Source of the DNA: Actinokineospora auranticolor
GTDB lineage: Bacteria > Actinomycetota > Actinomycetes > Mycobacteriales > Pseudonocardiaceae
Reading direction: 5' to 3'
Length of the DNA stretch: 64,000 nt
Assembly (NCBI RefSeq): GCF_002934265.1
Contig: NZ_PTIX01000007.1
Span: 186,001 to 250,000, forward strand
Part shown: piece by piece, positions 36,997 to 46,172 of the stretch
How positions within the stretch are numbered: the first letter of the stretch is position 1
How the letters are laid out: each line of letters starts with the position of its first letter
Notes under the pieces: generated by a model
Told to the model about the DNA's origin: nothing
Seen by the model: the letters and a program-made list of their open reading frames with translations, nothing else
Databases searched by the model: none
Made by a program: the position numbers and the translations under genes

Positions 36997-39900
36997 ATGG
37001 GTTACCCCAGGGCCTTTTCCGGCGAGCCGACCGTGCCCGCCCAGCCGTCGTTCCCCGAGTTGGAGACCGCGGTCCTGGACTACTGGTCCACCGACCGCAC
37101 CTTCACCGCGTCCGTCGAGGCGCGCCCCGCGGGCGACAACGGCGCCAACGAGTTCGTCTTCTACGACGGCCCGCCGTTCGCCAACGGCCTGCCGCACTAC
37201 GGCCACCTGCTGACCGGCTACGTCAAGGACCTGGTACCGCGCTACCAGACCATGCGCGGGCGCCACGTCGAGCGCCGCTTCGGCTGGGACACCCACGGCC
37301 TGCCCGCCGAGGTGGAGGCGGAGAAGCAGCTGGGCTTCTCGTCCAAGAGCGACATCGAGACCTTCGGCATCGACAAGTTCAACGACGCCTGCCGCACCTC
37401 GGTGCTGCGCTACACCGACCAGTGGCGCGACTACGTGACCCGCCAGGCCCGCTGGGTCGACTTCGACAACGACTACAAGACCCTCGACCTGGACTACATG
37501 GAGTCGGTCATGTGGGCCTTCAAGTCGTTGTACGACAAGGGTTTGGTCTACGAGGGCTTCCGCGTGCTCTGGTACTGCTGGCGCTGCGAGACGCCGCTGT
37601 CCAACACCGAGACCAAGATGGACGACACCTACCGCGACCGGCAGGACCCGGCGGTCACGGTGGGGCTGCGGCTGATCGCCCCGGGCACGGACCTCGACGG
37701 CGTCGAGGCTCTCGTGTGGACGACGACCCCGTGGACGCTGCCGTCCAACCTGGCCGCCGCCGTGCACGCGGACGTCGACTACGTCGTGGTGTCCGCGGGT
37801 GAGAAGCGCTACCTGCTGGCCGAGGCCCGCGTCGGCGCGTACGCGCGGGAACTCGGCGAGGACCCGGAGGTGTTGGCGCGCTACAAGGGCGCGGACCTGC
37901 TGGGCACCCGCTACCGGCCGCCGTTCGACTTCTTCGTCGGCCGCGAGAACGCGCACCAGGTGCTGGCGGCGGACTACGTGACCACCGAGGACGGTACGGG
38001 TGTCGTGCACATCGCCCCCGCCTTCGGTGAGGAGGACAAGCTCGTCACCGACGCGGCGGGCATCGAGGTCGTCATCCCGGTGGACCCGCACGGCCGGTTC
38101 ACCGCCGAGGTCGCGCCGTACGAGGGCGTGCACGTCTTCGACGCCAACAAGCAGATCATCCGCGACCTCAAGGACGCGGGGCTGCTGCTGCGCCACGAGA
38201 CCTACGACCACCCGTACCCGCACTGCTGGCGCTGCGACAACGCGCTGATCCAGCGCGCGGTGTCGTCGTGGTTCGTCGCGGTCACCCGGTTCAAGGACCG
38301 GATGGTCGAGCTGAACCAGCAGATCAACTGGGTGCCGGGGCACATCAAGGACGGCCAGTTCGGCAAGTGGCTGGAGAACGCCCGCGACTGGAACATCTCC
38401 CGCAACCGGTTCTGGGGCTCGCCGATCCCGGTGTGGGTCTCGGACGACCCGGACCACCCGCGCGTGGACGTCTACGGCTCGCTCGACGAGCTGGCCCGCG
38501 ACTTCGGCGCGCGCCCGACCGACCTGCACCGCCCGGCGATCGACGAGCTGACCCGGCCCAACCCGGACGACCCGTCCGGGAAGTCCACCATGCGCCGGGT
38601 GCCCGAGGTGCTGGACTGCTGGTTCGAGTCCGGCGCGATGTCCTTCGCCCAGGTGCACTACCCGTTCGAGAACCGCGAGTGGTTCGAGGACCACTACCCG
38701 GGCGACTTCATCGTCGAGTACAACGGCCAGACGCGCGGCTGGTTCTACACCATGCACGTGCTGGCCACGGCGCTGTTCGACCGGCCCGCGTTCGTCAACT
38801 GCGTGGCGCACGGCATCGTGCTGGGCGACGACGGGCAGAAGATGTCCAAGTCGCTCAAGAACTACCCGGACGTCAACGAGGTCTTCGACCGCGACGGGTC
38901 GGACCCGATGCGCTGGTTCCTCATGGCCAGCCCGATCCTGCGCGGCGGCGACCTGGTCGTCACCGAGCGCGGCATCCGCGACGCGGTGCGGCAGGCGGTG
39001 CTGCCGCTGTGGAACTCGTACTACTTCCTCGCCCTCTACGCCAACGCCGAGGGCAAGGAGGGCACCTGGCGCACCGACTCGCCGCACGTGCTCGACCGGT
39101 ACGCGCTGGCCAAGACCCGGCAGCTCGTCGAGTCGGTGACCGCCGCGCTGGACAACTACGACATCTCCGGCGCCTGCCAGACCGTGCGCGAGTACCTGGA
39201 GGTGCTGACCAACTGGTACGTGCGCCGCTCCCGGGACCGGTTCTGGGACGGCGACACCGACGCCATCGACACCCTGCACACCGTGCTGGAGGTCGTGGCC
39301 CGGGTGACCGCGCCGCTGCTGCCGCTCACCACCGAGGTCGTCTGGCGCGGTCTCACCGGTGGTCGCTCGGTGCACCTGACCGACTGGCCCGCCGCCGACG
39401 ACCTGCCCGGTGACGACGCGCTCGTCGCGGGCATGGACCGGGTGCGGCAGGTCTGCTCGGCCGCGCTCGCGCTGCGCAAGGCCAACAAGCTGCGGGTGCG
39501 GCTGCCGCTGGCGAAGCTGCTGGTGGCCGCGGACGACGCCGAGGTGCTGGCGCCGTTCACCGACCTGATCCGCGACGAGGTCAACGTCAAGGCGGTGGAG
39601 CTGACCACGGACGTGGCCGCGCACGGCCACTTCGAGCTGGCGGTCAACGCCCGCGCCTGCGGCCCGCGGCTGGGTCCGGACGTGCAGAAGGTGATCAGGT
39701 CGGTCAAGGCGGGCGAGTGGTCGACCACCGAGACCGGGGCCGTGGTCGCGGCGGGCATCGAGCTGCTGGAGGGCGAGTACGAGCGGCGGCTGGTGGCCAC
39801 CGACGCGGGCGCCACCGCCGAGCTGCCCGCGAGCTCGGGCCTGGTCGTGCTCGACACCGGGGTCACCGCCGAGCTGGCCGCCGAGGGCGTGGCCCGCGAC

Positions 39901-40143
39901 GCGGTGCGCCTGGTGCAGCAGGCCCGCCGGGACGCCGGGTTGCAGGTCTCGGACCGGATTGCCTTGACCGTCGACGTTTCGGCCGCGCCGGACGCCGAGG
40001 CGCCTATTCGGGAATACCGTGAATACGTGGCGGGCGAGACCTTGGCCGATGTGGTCGAATTCGCGGGCGTCGGCGCGGGTGACGGTGTCTCCGGCACTGT
40101 CGGAGATGGCCTGCTCGTGCGTGTGAATGTGCGCAAGGCGTAA
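36997..40143 (+). CDS. ileS: Isoleucyl-tRNA synthetase, type 2
   Basis: A 1048-residue class I synthetase charging tRNA-Ile. The HIGH motif is HYGH (67-70) in [22 protein letters not shown] lies at 615-619. The editing domain (CP1) lies between them, and an anticodon-binding helical domain follows. The CxxC-like pairs in [10 protein letters not shown] and HCWRCDNAL are probable zinc or structural sites. Length and the [15 protein letters not shown] region match the eukaryote-like type 2 enzymes of Actinobacteria. Those as a class are less sensitive to mupirocin. Expression is controlled by the T-box immediately upstream. Confidence 0.97.
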   Translation: MGYPRAFSGEPTVPAQPSFPELETAVLDYWSTDRTFTASVEARPAGDNGANEFVFYDGPPFANGLPHYGHLLTGYVKDLVPRYQTMRGRHVERRFGWDTHGLPAEVEAEKQLGFSSKSDIETFGIDKFNDACRTSVLRYTDQWRDYVTRQARWVDFDNDYKTLDLDYMESVMWAFKSLYDKGLVYEGFRVLWYCWRCETPLSNTETKMDDTYRDRQDPAVTVGLRLIAPGTDLDGVEALVWTTTPWTLPSNLAAAVHADVDYVVVSAGEKRYLLAEARVGAYARELGEDPEVLARYKGADLLGTRYRPPFDFFVGRENAHQVLAADYVTTEDGTGVVHIAPAFGEEDKLVTDAAGIEVVIPVDPHGRFTAEVAPYEGVHVFDANKQIIRDLKDAGLLLRHETYDHPYPHCWRCDNALIQRAVSSWFVAVTRFKDRMVELNQQINWVPGHIKDGQFGKWLENARDWNISRNRFWGSPIPVWVSDDPDHPRVDVYGSLDELARDFGARPTDLHRPAIDELTRPNPDDPSGKSTMRRVPEVLDCWFESGAMSFAQVHYPFENREWFEDHYPGDFIVEYNGQTRGWFYTMHVLATALFDRPAFVNCVAHGIVLGDDGQKMSKSLKNYPDVNEVFDRDGSDPMRWFLMASPILRGGDLVVTERGIRDAVRQAVLPLWNSYYFLALYANAEGKEGTWRTDSPHVLDRYALAKTRQLVESVTAALDNYDISGACQTVREYLEVLTNWYVRRSRDRFWDGDTDAIDTLHTVLEVVARVTAPLLPLTTEVVWRGLTGGRSVHLTDWPAADDLPGDDALVAGMDRVRQVCSAALALRKANKLRVRLPLAKLLVAADDAEVLAPFTDLIRDEVNVKAVELTTDVAAHGHFELAVNARACGPRLGPDVQKVIRSVKAGEWSTTETGAVVAAGIELLEGEYERRLVATDAGATAELPASSGLVVLDTGVTAELAAEGVARDAVRLVQQARRDAGLQVSDRIALTVDVSAAPDAEAPIREYREYVAGETLADVVEFAGVGAGDGVSGTVGDGLLVRVNVRKA

Positions 40144-40163
40144 CGAGAAGGCGTCGGAAAGGT

Positions 40164-40196
40164 GGCTTTCCCCGGCCGATCCGGTCGGGGAAAGCC
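40164..40196 (+). terminator. Strong hairpin after ileS
   Basis: A 15-pair stem (40164-40178 with 40182-40196, one G-U pair) around a 3-base loop begins 20 bases after the ileS stop. It ends 67 bases before the next gene. Confidence 0.75.
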
Positions 40197-40263
40197 GGTT
40201 CCTGGCAAGGTGTTCCCCGTTCGCGCGATAGTCGCGTGTTCTTTGGGGGATTTGGGGGTAGGC

Positions 40264-41907
40264 GTGTCCACGACGCGCAAACGTTGGGTTTTGGTGCTGA
40301 GCGGGGTCGTGGCGGTGGCGTTGATCGCCACTGCCGTCTTCTTCCTGGTACCGGGTAAGGCGGAGCCGCCGAAGGAGACCGCGGCGCCGGAGGTGCCCGC
40401 GTTCACGACGACCACCGAGGCCCCACCCGTGCTGCCAGTTTCGGCACCGGAGGTCGCGCGGGACTTCGCCACGGCGATCAGCGCGGACAACCTGGTCAGC
40501 GCGGGGATGTACACGGACGACCGGGCCGCCGCGACCAAGGGGTTGCAGGCCCTGGTCGGCACGGTCGACGCCAAGAGCGTGCAGGTCGAGGTCGTCACCC
40601 AGCCCGCGGAGGTGGGGGACCGCGCCACCGCCGGGTTGCGGTTCACCTGGTCGCTCAGGAGTCAGTCGTGGGCGTATTCCAGCGAGCTGCCGATGGTGAA
40701 GGCGCCGAACGGCGCCTGGGTCGTGCACTGGATGCCCACGATCGTCCACCCGAAGTTGGTGGACGGGAACCGGTTCGTCGTCGTGCTGGACTCCGCTTCG
40801 GCGCAGGGGAAGGTGGATCGTGACGGCGTCGAGATCCCGAACAGCGGCGACTTCGCCCCGCTGCTCACCCGCGCCCTCGCCGCCACCGACTCGGCGGGCG
40901 GCGGAGCGACCAACGGTGGCACCGCGGAGCCCGCGGTGCGCGTGGCCCTGCTCGACGCGGGCGGCAAGGAGATCGAGAACCTGTTCGGCGTGGTCAAGCC
41001 CGCCAAGGGGCCGGTCAAGACGACGTTGTCGGTAAAGGCGCAGTACGCGGCGCAGGAGGCCGTCGACTCGGTGTCCAAGCCCGCGTACCTGGTCGCGATC
41101 GACTCCAAGACGGGCGGCATCCTGGCCGTCGCGCAGAACCAGGCGGCCGGGTCGGCGCCCAAGGCGCTCAACGGGCTCTACGCGCCGGGGTCGACGTTCA
41201 AGGTCGCCACCGCCGCCGCGGTGCTCGGTTCGGGCACCGCGGACGTCAACACGGTCCTGCCGTGCCCGGGGTCGGCGGTGTTCGGCCAGCGGACCATCCG
41301 CAACGCGGGCTTCGACGACGGCGACGTGCCGCTGCACAAGGCGTTCGCCGACTCCTGCAACACCACCTTCGCGGGCCTGGCGACCAAGCTGCCGATGGAC
41401 GCGCTGCCCAAGGCGGCCGAGCAGCTCGGCCTGGGCGCCGACTTCGAGGTGCCCGGGCTGACCACCCAGGCGGGCAAGGTCGTCGCGGCCGACAGCACGG
41501 CGGCGCAGGTGGAGAACTCGATCGGCCAGGGCACCGTGCAGGCCAGCCCGTTCGGCCTGGCGCTGATGTCGGCCACGGTCGCCCACGGCGGCGCGGTGAC
41601 CCCGCAGCTGTTCGTCGATACCAAAACCGTGGTCCGCAAGGGGTACCGTGGACCGTCGGGCGCGGTCGTGGCCAACCTGCAATCGATGATGCGCGAGGTC
41701 GTCACCGCGGGCAGCGGCAAGGCGCTGCGCGGGTACGGCGCGGTGGCGGGCAAGACCGGGACGGCCCAGTTCGGCGGTGGTGCGCAAGCCCACGGCTGGT
41801 TCGCGGGTTACCGTGGGAACGTGGCGTTCGCGATCTTGGTCGAGGACGCGGGCACGTCGGCGCCCGCGGTGTCGGTGACCGGCGCGTTCCTCGGCGGACT
41901 GGGGTAG
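40264..41907 (+). CDS. Class B penicillin-binding protein with NTF2-like domain
   Basis: A 547-residue protein. An N-terminal membrane anchor (WVLVLSGVVAVALIATAVFFL, about 8-28) and a threonine/proline-rich spacer lead into an NTF2-like (MecA_N) domain at about 60-180. A transpeptidase domain follows with STFK (S310), SCN (364-366) and KTGTA (497-501). All three active-site motifs are intact. The layout matches the actinobacterial PbpA/PBP-lipo group of non-essential transpeptidases and MecA-like architecture. It may add wall cross-links during growth or resist beta-lactams, neither shown. GTG 40264 follows a GGGGGTAGG stretch. Confidence 0.9.
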   Translation: MSTTRKRWVLVLSGVVAVALIATAVFFLVPGKAEPPKETAAPEVPAFTTTTEAPPVLPVSAPEVARDFATAISADNLVSAGMYTDDRAAATKGLQALVGTVDAKSVQVEVVTQPAEVGDRATAGLRFTWSLRSQSWAYSSELPMVKAPNGAWVVHWMPTIVHPKLVDGNRFVVVLDSASAQGKVDRDGVEIPNSGDFAPLLTRALAATDSAGGGATNGGTAEPAVRVALLDAGGKEIENLFGVVKPAKGPVKTTLSVKAQYAAQEAVDSVSKPAYLVAIDSKTGGILAVAQNQAAGSAPKALNGLYAPGSTFKVATAAAVLGSGTADVNTVLPCPGSAVFGQRTIRNAGFDDGDVPLHKAFADSCNTTFAGLATKLPMDALPKAAEQLGLGADFEVPGLTTQAGKVVAADSTAAQVENSIGQGTVQASPFGLALMSATVAHGGAVTPQLFVDTKTVVRKGYRGPSGAVVANLQSMMREVVTAGSGKALRGYGAVAGKTGTAQFGGGAQAHGWFAGYRGNVAFAILVEDAGTSAPAVSVTGAFLGGLG

Positions 41908-41926
41908 CGGGCGCGCGGATCGGTCG

Positions 41927-41947
41927 GTCCGGTTGGATGGACCGGAC
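41927..41947. terminator. Hairpin between convergent PBP and sortase genes
   Basis: GTCCGGT (41927-41933) and ACCGGAC (41941-41947) form a perfect 7-base stem with a 7-base loop. It lies in the 53 bases between two convergent stops. Confidence 0.45.
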
Positions 41948-41960
41948 GAACCGGGCGGGA

Positions 41961-42539
41961 TCAGCGGGACGGCGACGCGAACACCACGACGTTGTCCCGG
42001 TAGGACGACCGGCGGCGGTCGAACACGCCGCCGCAGGTGATCAACCGGAGGGCCGCGCCGGGGACCGGGCCGTAGACGGCCCCGGTGGGGAAGGCGTCCT
42101 TCGGGTGGCGCTGGACGGTGTCGACGGCGAAAACCGCGTCGGCACCGTCCGAGCGCCGCACCTCGACCAGGTCGCCGGGGCGCAGCTCGCGCAGCCGGGC
42201 GAACACCGCGGGCCCGTTCCGGGAGTCGACGTGGCCCGCCAGCACGGCCGGACCGGGGTCGCCCGGCGCGGAGCCGCCGGTGAACCAGCCGACGCGGGCG
42301 AAGTCGGCGGGCGCTTGGAGCTCGCCGCCCGCCGTGAGCCCGAGCGGGACCAGCGCGGACTCGTCGACCCCGATGGCCGGGATGCGCAGCCCGACGGGCC
42401 GCACCCGCTCGGCGGTGAGCGGCGCCGGCCCGGGCAGCGGTGCCCGGGGTGGGGCGGGCGCGGGGGCGGGGGCGCACGCGGTCAGCGCGACCGCGGTGAG
42501 CGCCGCGAGCAGGCGGCCCGGGGTGTCCACAGCGGTCAC
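41961..42539 (-). CDS. Class F-type sortase, predicted lipoprotein
   Basis: A 192-residue sortase. The N-terminus carries a lipoprotein signal with lipobox LTAC (Cys22), then a proline/alanine-rich spacer. The catalytic domain has His in VLAGHVDSRNG, Cys in LRLITCGGVFD and Arg in RRSSYRDNVVVF, the complete triad. Sortases cleave a sorting signal and link proteins to the wall or to each other. It overlaps the DUF4397 gene upstream by four bases (GTGA), and such pairs are common in Actinobacteria. No LPxTG-like substrate is visible nearby, so the target is unknown. Confidence 0.88.
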   Translation of the reverse strand: MTAVDTPGRLLAALTAVALTACAPAPAPAPPRAPLPGPAPLTAERVRPVGLRIPAIGVDESALVPLGLTAGGELQAPADFARVGWFTGGSAPGDPGPAVLAGHVDSRNGPAVFARLRELRPGDLVEVRRSDGADAVFAVDTVQRHPKDAFPTGAVYGPVPGAALRLITCGGVFDRRRSSYRDNVVVFASPSR

Positions 42540-43387
42540 TCGGGCGCGCGCCGGTGGTGCCTGCGCGCGGCCAGCAGCGGCCGGTGCAGCAACCAGCAGA
42601 TCAGGGCGAGGATCACGGCCGTGGTCGGCCAGAACCTCGGCTCCGCGACGGAGGTCCCGCCCGCGCCGGTCTCCACGCCGCGCAGCGGGGTGGCCGCGGC
42701 GCCTGCGCTGTCGACGAGCGCCGTGGTGGTGAGCGCGCCACCGGTCTCGGTGGCCAGCAGCGTGGTGGCGCTGCCCGCGCGGACGTCGACGGACACGGTG
42801 GTCTCCGCGGGCTCGGCGGACCCGCCGCGCAGGCGGACGGTGTAGCGGCCCTCGGCGAGGTCGGTGTACGGGCCGGTGAGCCCGTAGGCCGCGCGGTCGG
42901 CCAGCCGCGCCTCGGCGGCGGACCCCGGCAGGCCGACCTCGGCGGTCACCGGGGCCAGCGTCGGACTGCCCTGGACCAGCCGGAGCCTGCCGGTCCCCGG
43001 CGGCGGCGCGGACAGGTCGTCGATGACGAGGTCCTCGCGCAGCGCGCCCCCGGGGCCCGTGGCGAAGACGAGCAGGGAGTACGCCGTGCCGGGCGTGATC
43101 CGCACGGTGGCGCTGAGCGCGGCCGGGGTGTCGGCACCGGTCCCCGGCGCGCGCATCGACACCGTGTACGCGCCCGCCGGGAGGGCGGTGTAGGGCGTCA
43201 CGGCGCCGTAGCCCGCCTTGCGCACCAGCACCTCGTCGGCGCCGCCGAACGGCGCGAGGTGGACGTCGACGGGCGGGGCGGCGGGGGAGAGGTGCCCGAG
43301 CCGCACCCAACCCTGGGCGGGTTGCGCGGCGGCCTGCCGGGGTACCAGCAGGGCGAGAACGGCGACCATCGCGCCTGCGACGCGCAT
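42536..43387 (-). CDS. Secreted DUF4397 protein with C-terminal membrane helix
   Basis: A 283-residue surface protein. The signal peptide (MRVAGAMVAVLALLVPRQAAA) is followed by two DUF4397 repeats: WVRLGHLSPAAPPVDVHL and RLRLVQGSPTLAPVTAEV. A C-terminal helix (TTAVILALICWLLHRPLL) with a basic tail ends the protein. This end resembles a sorting signal in layout, but no LPxTG-type motif precedes the helix. ATG 43387 is supported by GGAAAGGAAA. It is the first gene of a two-gene operon with the sortase, its probable functional partner. Confidence 0.85.
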   Translation of the reverse strand: MRVAGAMVAVLALLVPRQAAAQPAQGWVRLGHLSPAAPPVDVHLAPFGGADEVLVRKAGYGAVTPYTALPAGAYTVSMRAPGTGADTPAALSATVRITPGTAYSLLVFATGPGGALREDLVIDDLSAPPPGTGRLRLVQGSPTLAPVTAEVGLPGSAAEARLADRAAYGLTGPYTDLAEGRYTVRLRGGSAEPAETTVSVDVRAGSATTLLATETGGALTTTALVDSAGAAATPLRGVETGAGGTSVAEPRFWPTTAVILALICWLLHRPLLAARRHHRRAPE

Positions 43388-43508
43388 CGCGGGGTTTCCT
43401 TTCCGGGCAGCCGGTGGGGATCGGGTAGTCGGTTGATCTTGGTGGGTCACCGGGTCCATCGCGCAGGCGGCGTGTGGCGCAAGGGGGGTCCGCGCGGCGA
43501 CCGGGTGC

Positions 43509-45362
43509 TCAGGGGTTGTCGAAGGGCAGCAGGAGCCCTCCCGGTACGCCCGCCGGGTAGCGGACCAGGACGCCCTCCGGGGTGGTGCGGACCGAATCCG
43601 GGCGGAAGACGCCGTGCTGGCTGGTGAAGAACAGGGCCAGCTGCTCGGCCGGTTCCCCCGCGGCGGTCAGCAGGACTTGGCGCCGCGGCTGCTCGGCCGC
43701 GTCCTCACCCGCGACCGCGGGCAGCGCCGCCACCCGCACCGGTCGGGTCGCGGACAGCGCGGTCAGCGCGGTCAGCACGCGGGGATCGGCGCGGCCCTCG
43801 CGCAACGCCTCGTGCACGTCCCCCGGCGCGGTCAGCCGGTTGGACCCGGCCACCGCCGCACCCGCCCGCGACCGCGCCCCGGCCTCACCGGCCGCCACCA
43901 CCCCGTCGGCCGCGGGCCGCTGGACCAGCACCCGGTCCGCCCCGCCGCCGAACGCCGCCACCACCTCGCCCGCCGCGGCGGCCTCGGCCAGGGCGGGTCG
44001 GCGCGCGAACGCGGCGCGCGCCACCGGGGTGATCACCAGCCACGACCGGGACAGGCAGTCCTCCGGGCAATCCAGGGTGCGGACGGTGATCTCGGGCGAC
44101 CGGCCGCCGCGCACCAGGTCCGCCCAGGTGATGCCGTCGGTGGCGATCACCGCGCCGGGCAGGTTGTCGCGCACCCACCGCGCCGCGGCGGCGCCGGGTG
44201 CCGGGTCGCTCGCCGTGCCGACGACCGACCGCAGCCCGGTCAGCCACGCGGGCACGGCCGCGGCGACCACCGCGACCGCCAGCGCGACCACGGGCAGCCG
44301 CAGCGCGTGCGGCCGGACCCGGGGCCCGGTGAGCCGGTGCCGGACCGCGCGTTCCACCACCCCCGCGACCAGCAGCGCGGCGGGGGCGACCACCACCACC
44401 AGCGCCCCGGACCCCGGGCCGCCGGGCACCGCCGCGACCGCGGCCATCGCCAGCACCCCGGCGGCCAGCGGGCGCAACCGGTGGGACAGCAGCCCGGTGG
44501 CCGCGGCGAGCAGCCCGGCCACCACGAACACCGGGTCGACCCGGGCCCAGTCCCCGGCCGCCGGGCCCTCGGCGGCCACCCGCAGCCCGCTCAGCGCGGC
44601 CGAGGCGCCCAGCCCGATGCCCGTCCCGAGCGCGAACAGGCACGCCAGCATCAGCGACAACCGCCGCCGCCCGCGCCGCCACACCAACCAGGACCCGGTC
44701 ACCACCACGAACACCGCCGCGACCGGCGCGGTGATCACCGCGACCACCAGGAACGCGGTGCCCCACAGGTCCGGCGGCAGCCTGCGGTGCCTGCGCGAGG
44801 TCCACAGCAGCGCGGTCCCGGCCAGCAGCCACGGCACGGCCACGTTCTCCGGCCGCGCCCCCAGTTGCAGTCCCACCGCCAGCGGCGCCGCGGCGGTGAC
44901 CGCGACCGCCGCCGTGGCCGTGGCCACGCTCAGCCCGATCCGGCGCGCCAGCACCCACAGCAGCAGCGCGGCACCCGCCGCGGCGATGACCATCGGCTCG
45001 CGCGCGGCGCCGAGCGCCGAGGTGTGCCGGGCGAACGCGTCGGTGGCCGCGGTGTACCCGCCGACCTGGAGCCAGGCCAGCGGCGAGGTCCGGGAGTCGA
45101 GCAGCGTGCCCAGCGAGTCGACGGCGAAGGTCTGCGCCACCGCGCGGCCCTCGCCGGGCTGCGCGGGCGCGCCCGCCGCCGCCAGCCGCAGCACCGCGGC
45201 CGACGCGGTCACGGCCAGCAGCCCGGCGGTGGCCAGGATCTCGCGGTCGAGCGCCCGGGTGCGGGCCAGCGCCGCGGCGCGCCACGTGGTGGCGCCGAGC
45301 GGGTCGGGGATCCGGTCCGGGAAGTGGTCGGGGGTCTCCACGCTCAGGCGTCGTGAGGTCAT
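43509..45362 (-). CDS. Large polytopic membrane protein, glycosyltransferase-like
   Basis: A 617-residue protein with about eleven to twelve helices in residues 40-390 and an extracytoplasmic C-terminal region of about 220 residues. Layout resembles C-type (GT39/GT83-like) lipid-linked sugar transferases. It lacks a clear acidic DE or DD catalytic motif in the first loop, so the assignment is tentative. A pair of cysteines in RTLDCPEDCLSRSW may form a disulfide. ATG 45362 begins MTSRRLSVETPDHF; the frame runs to 45497 but has no ribosome site there. Divergent from the DUF167 gene. Confidence 0.65.
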   Translation of the reverse strand: MTSRRLSVETPDHFPDRIPDPLGATTWRAAALARTRALDREILATAGLLAVTASAAVLRLAAAGAPAQPGEGRAVAQTFAVDSLGTLLDSRTSPLAWLQVGGYTAATDAFARHTSALGAAREPMVIAAAGAALLLWVLARRIGLSVATATAAVAVTAAAPLAVGLQLGARPENVAVPWLLAGTALLWTSRRHRRLPPDLWGTAFLVVAVITAPVAAVFVVVTGSWLVWRRGRRRLSLMLACLFALGTGIGLGASAALSGLRVAAEGPAAGDWARVDPVFVVAGLLAAATGLLSHRLRPLAAGVLAMAAVAAVPGGPGSGALVVVVAPAALLVAGVVERAVRHRLTGPRVRPHALRLPVVALAVAVVAAAVPAWLTGLRSVVGTASDPAPGAAAARWVRDNLPGAVIATDGITWADLVRGGRSPEITVRTLDCPEDCLSRSWLVITPVARAAFARRPALAEAAAAGEVVAAFGGGADRVLVQRPAADGVVAAGEAGARSRAGAAVAGSNRLTAPGDVHEALREGRADPRVLTALTALSATRPVRVAALPAVAGEDAAEQPRRQVLLTAAGEPAEQLALFFTSQHGVFRPDSVRTTPEGVLVRYPAGVPGGLLLPFDNP

Positions 45363-45753
45363 GGGACTGCCCGCTCGGCGGACCCGGCCCGTGGGCCGGG
45401 TGCGAGCCGGAACCTCCTTCGGTGGGTGATCCGGCGGGACGTCGGCCGGGGGTCCGGGGGCCGCGCGCTGATCGACCCATGTTAGACCGGTAGTCACGCA
45501 ATTGCGCAGTGCAACTTTCCGTGGCGAACGGCAAGGTCCTTACGGGTGACGGCGCAGCCCGGCTTGGGCCGTTCGGGTGCACCGGCGGGGCCTTCCGCGT
45601 AGATCATCTCAGGTCCGGTTCACCACTTCCGGGAATCCGATCACCCCATGACCGGACTCCGGCGACGAGTCCGGCCCCGGGGCGCCGCTAGGGTGCGTTC
45701 GTGAACCCGCCCCGCGTCCGGCCCTGGACGCTCCACTGTGGACCGATCGGCTG
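45363..45753. other. Divergent intergenic region
   Basis: These 391 bases separate the membrane protein (minus) from DUF167 (plus). They contain a 10-base palindrome CGCAATTGCG (45497-45506), a TAGGGT element (45689-45694), a 17-codon leader frame and the palindrome TCCACTGTGGA near 45732. There is no other gene. Confidence 0.55.
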
Positions 45754-45754
45754 A
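45701..45754 (+). CDS. Possible 17-codon leader peptide before DUF167
   Basis: GTG 45701 lies six bases after TAGGGT (45689-45694), so an mRNA starting there would be leaderless. The frame reads VNPPRVRPWTLHCGPIG and its TGA overlaps the DUF167 ATG (TGATG, 45752-45756), allowing coupling. There is no homology evidence, and it may be only the 5' leader. Confidence 0.3.
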   Translation: MNPPRVRPWTLHCGPIG

Positions 45755-46035
45755 TGGGGTTCCGGTTCGGCGTCCGGGTCAAGCCCGGCGCGCGCCGGGC
45801 GGCCGTCGGCGGGCGGTGGTCCGACGGCGCGCTCGTCGTCGCGGTCGCCGCGCCCGCGGTCGACGGGAAGGCGAACGAGGCGGTCCGCCGCGCGCTCGCG
45901 GCGGCGTTCGGGGCGCGGCCGCGGGACGTGGTGATCGCGGTGGGCGAGCGGGGGCGGGACAAGGTCGTGGAGATCGACCCGGTTCCGCCGAACGCGGAGA
46001 CCACACTGGACCGGTTGCTCGACGCGGGCGCGTGA
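45754..46035 (+). CDS. DUF167 (YggU) family protein
   Basis: A 93-residue protein that is a complete DUF167 domain: FGVRVKPGARRAAVGG, LVVAVAAPAVDGKANEAVRRALA and the closing DKVVEIDPVPPNAE. Structures of homologues are known but the biochemical function is not. There is no ribosome site before ATG 45754. Instead the start overlaps a possible 17-codon leader frame. Confidence 0.88.
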   Translation: MGFRFGVRVKPGARRAAVGGRWSDGALVVAVAAPAVDGKANEAVRRALAAAFGARPRDVVIAVGERGRDKVVEIDPVPPNAETTLDRLLDAGA

Positions 46036-46172
46036 ACGACGGCGCCGGCGCGCGACCCCGGTGACCGGCTTCCGGTGCTCGCGAACCGTGACCGCTTTGC
46101 CCGGTGCGAGCGCTTCCGGGTCGGCAAGGGACAATGGTTCCGACGCGAGACGGGTTACGGCCGGGAGGTGGC

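Noticed and set aside
36799-42477. A 1892-codon open frame on the minus strand across ileS and the PBP gene
   Set aside because: It is the antisense shadow of two firmly identified genes in extreme-GC DNA, where stops are rare. Its protein is low-complexity Arg/Gly/Val/His with no domain.
45497-45514. CGCAATTGCG palindrome with an overlapping TTGC/GCAA pair as an operator
   Set aside because: The arms beyond the 10-base palindrome are only four bases, and no regulator or promoter context supports it. Noted in the intergenic entry only.
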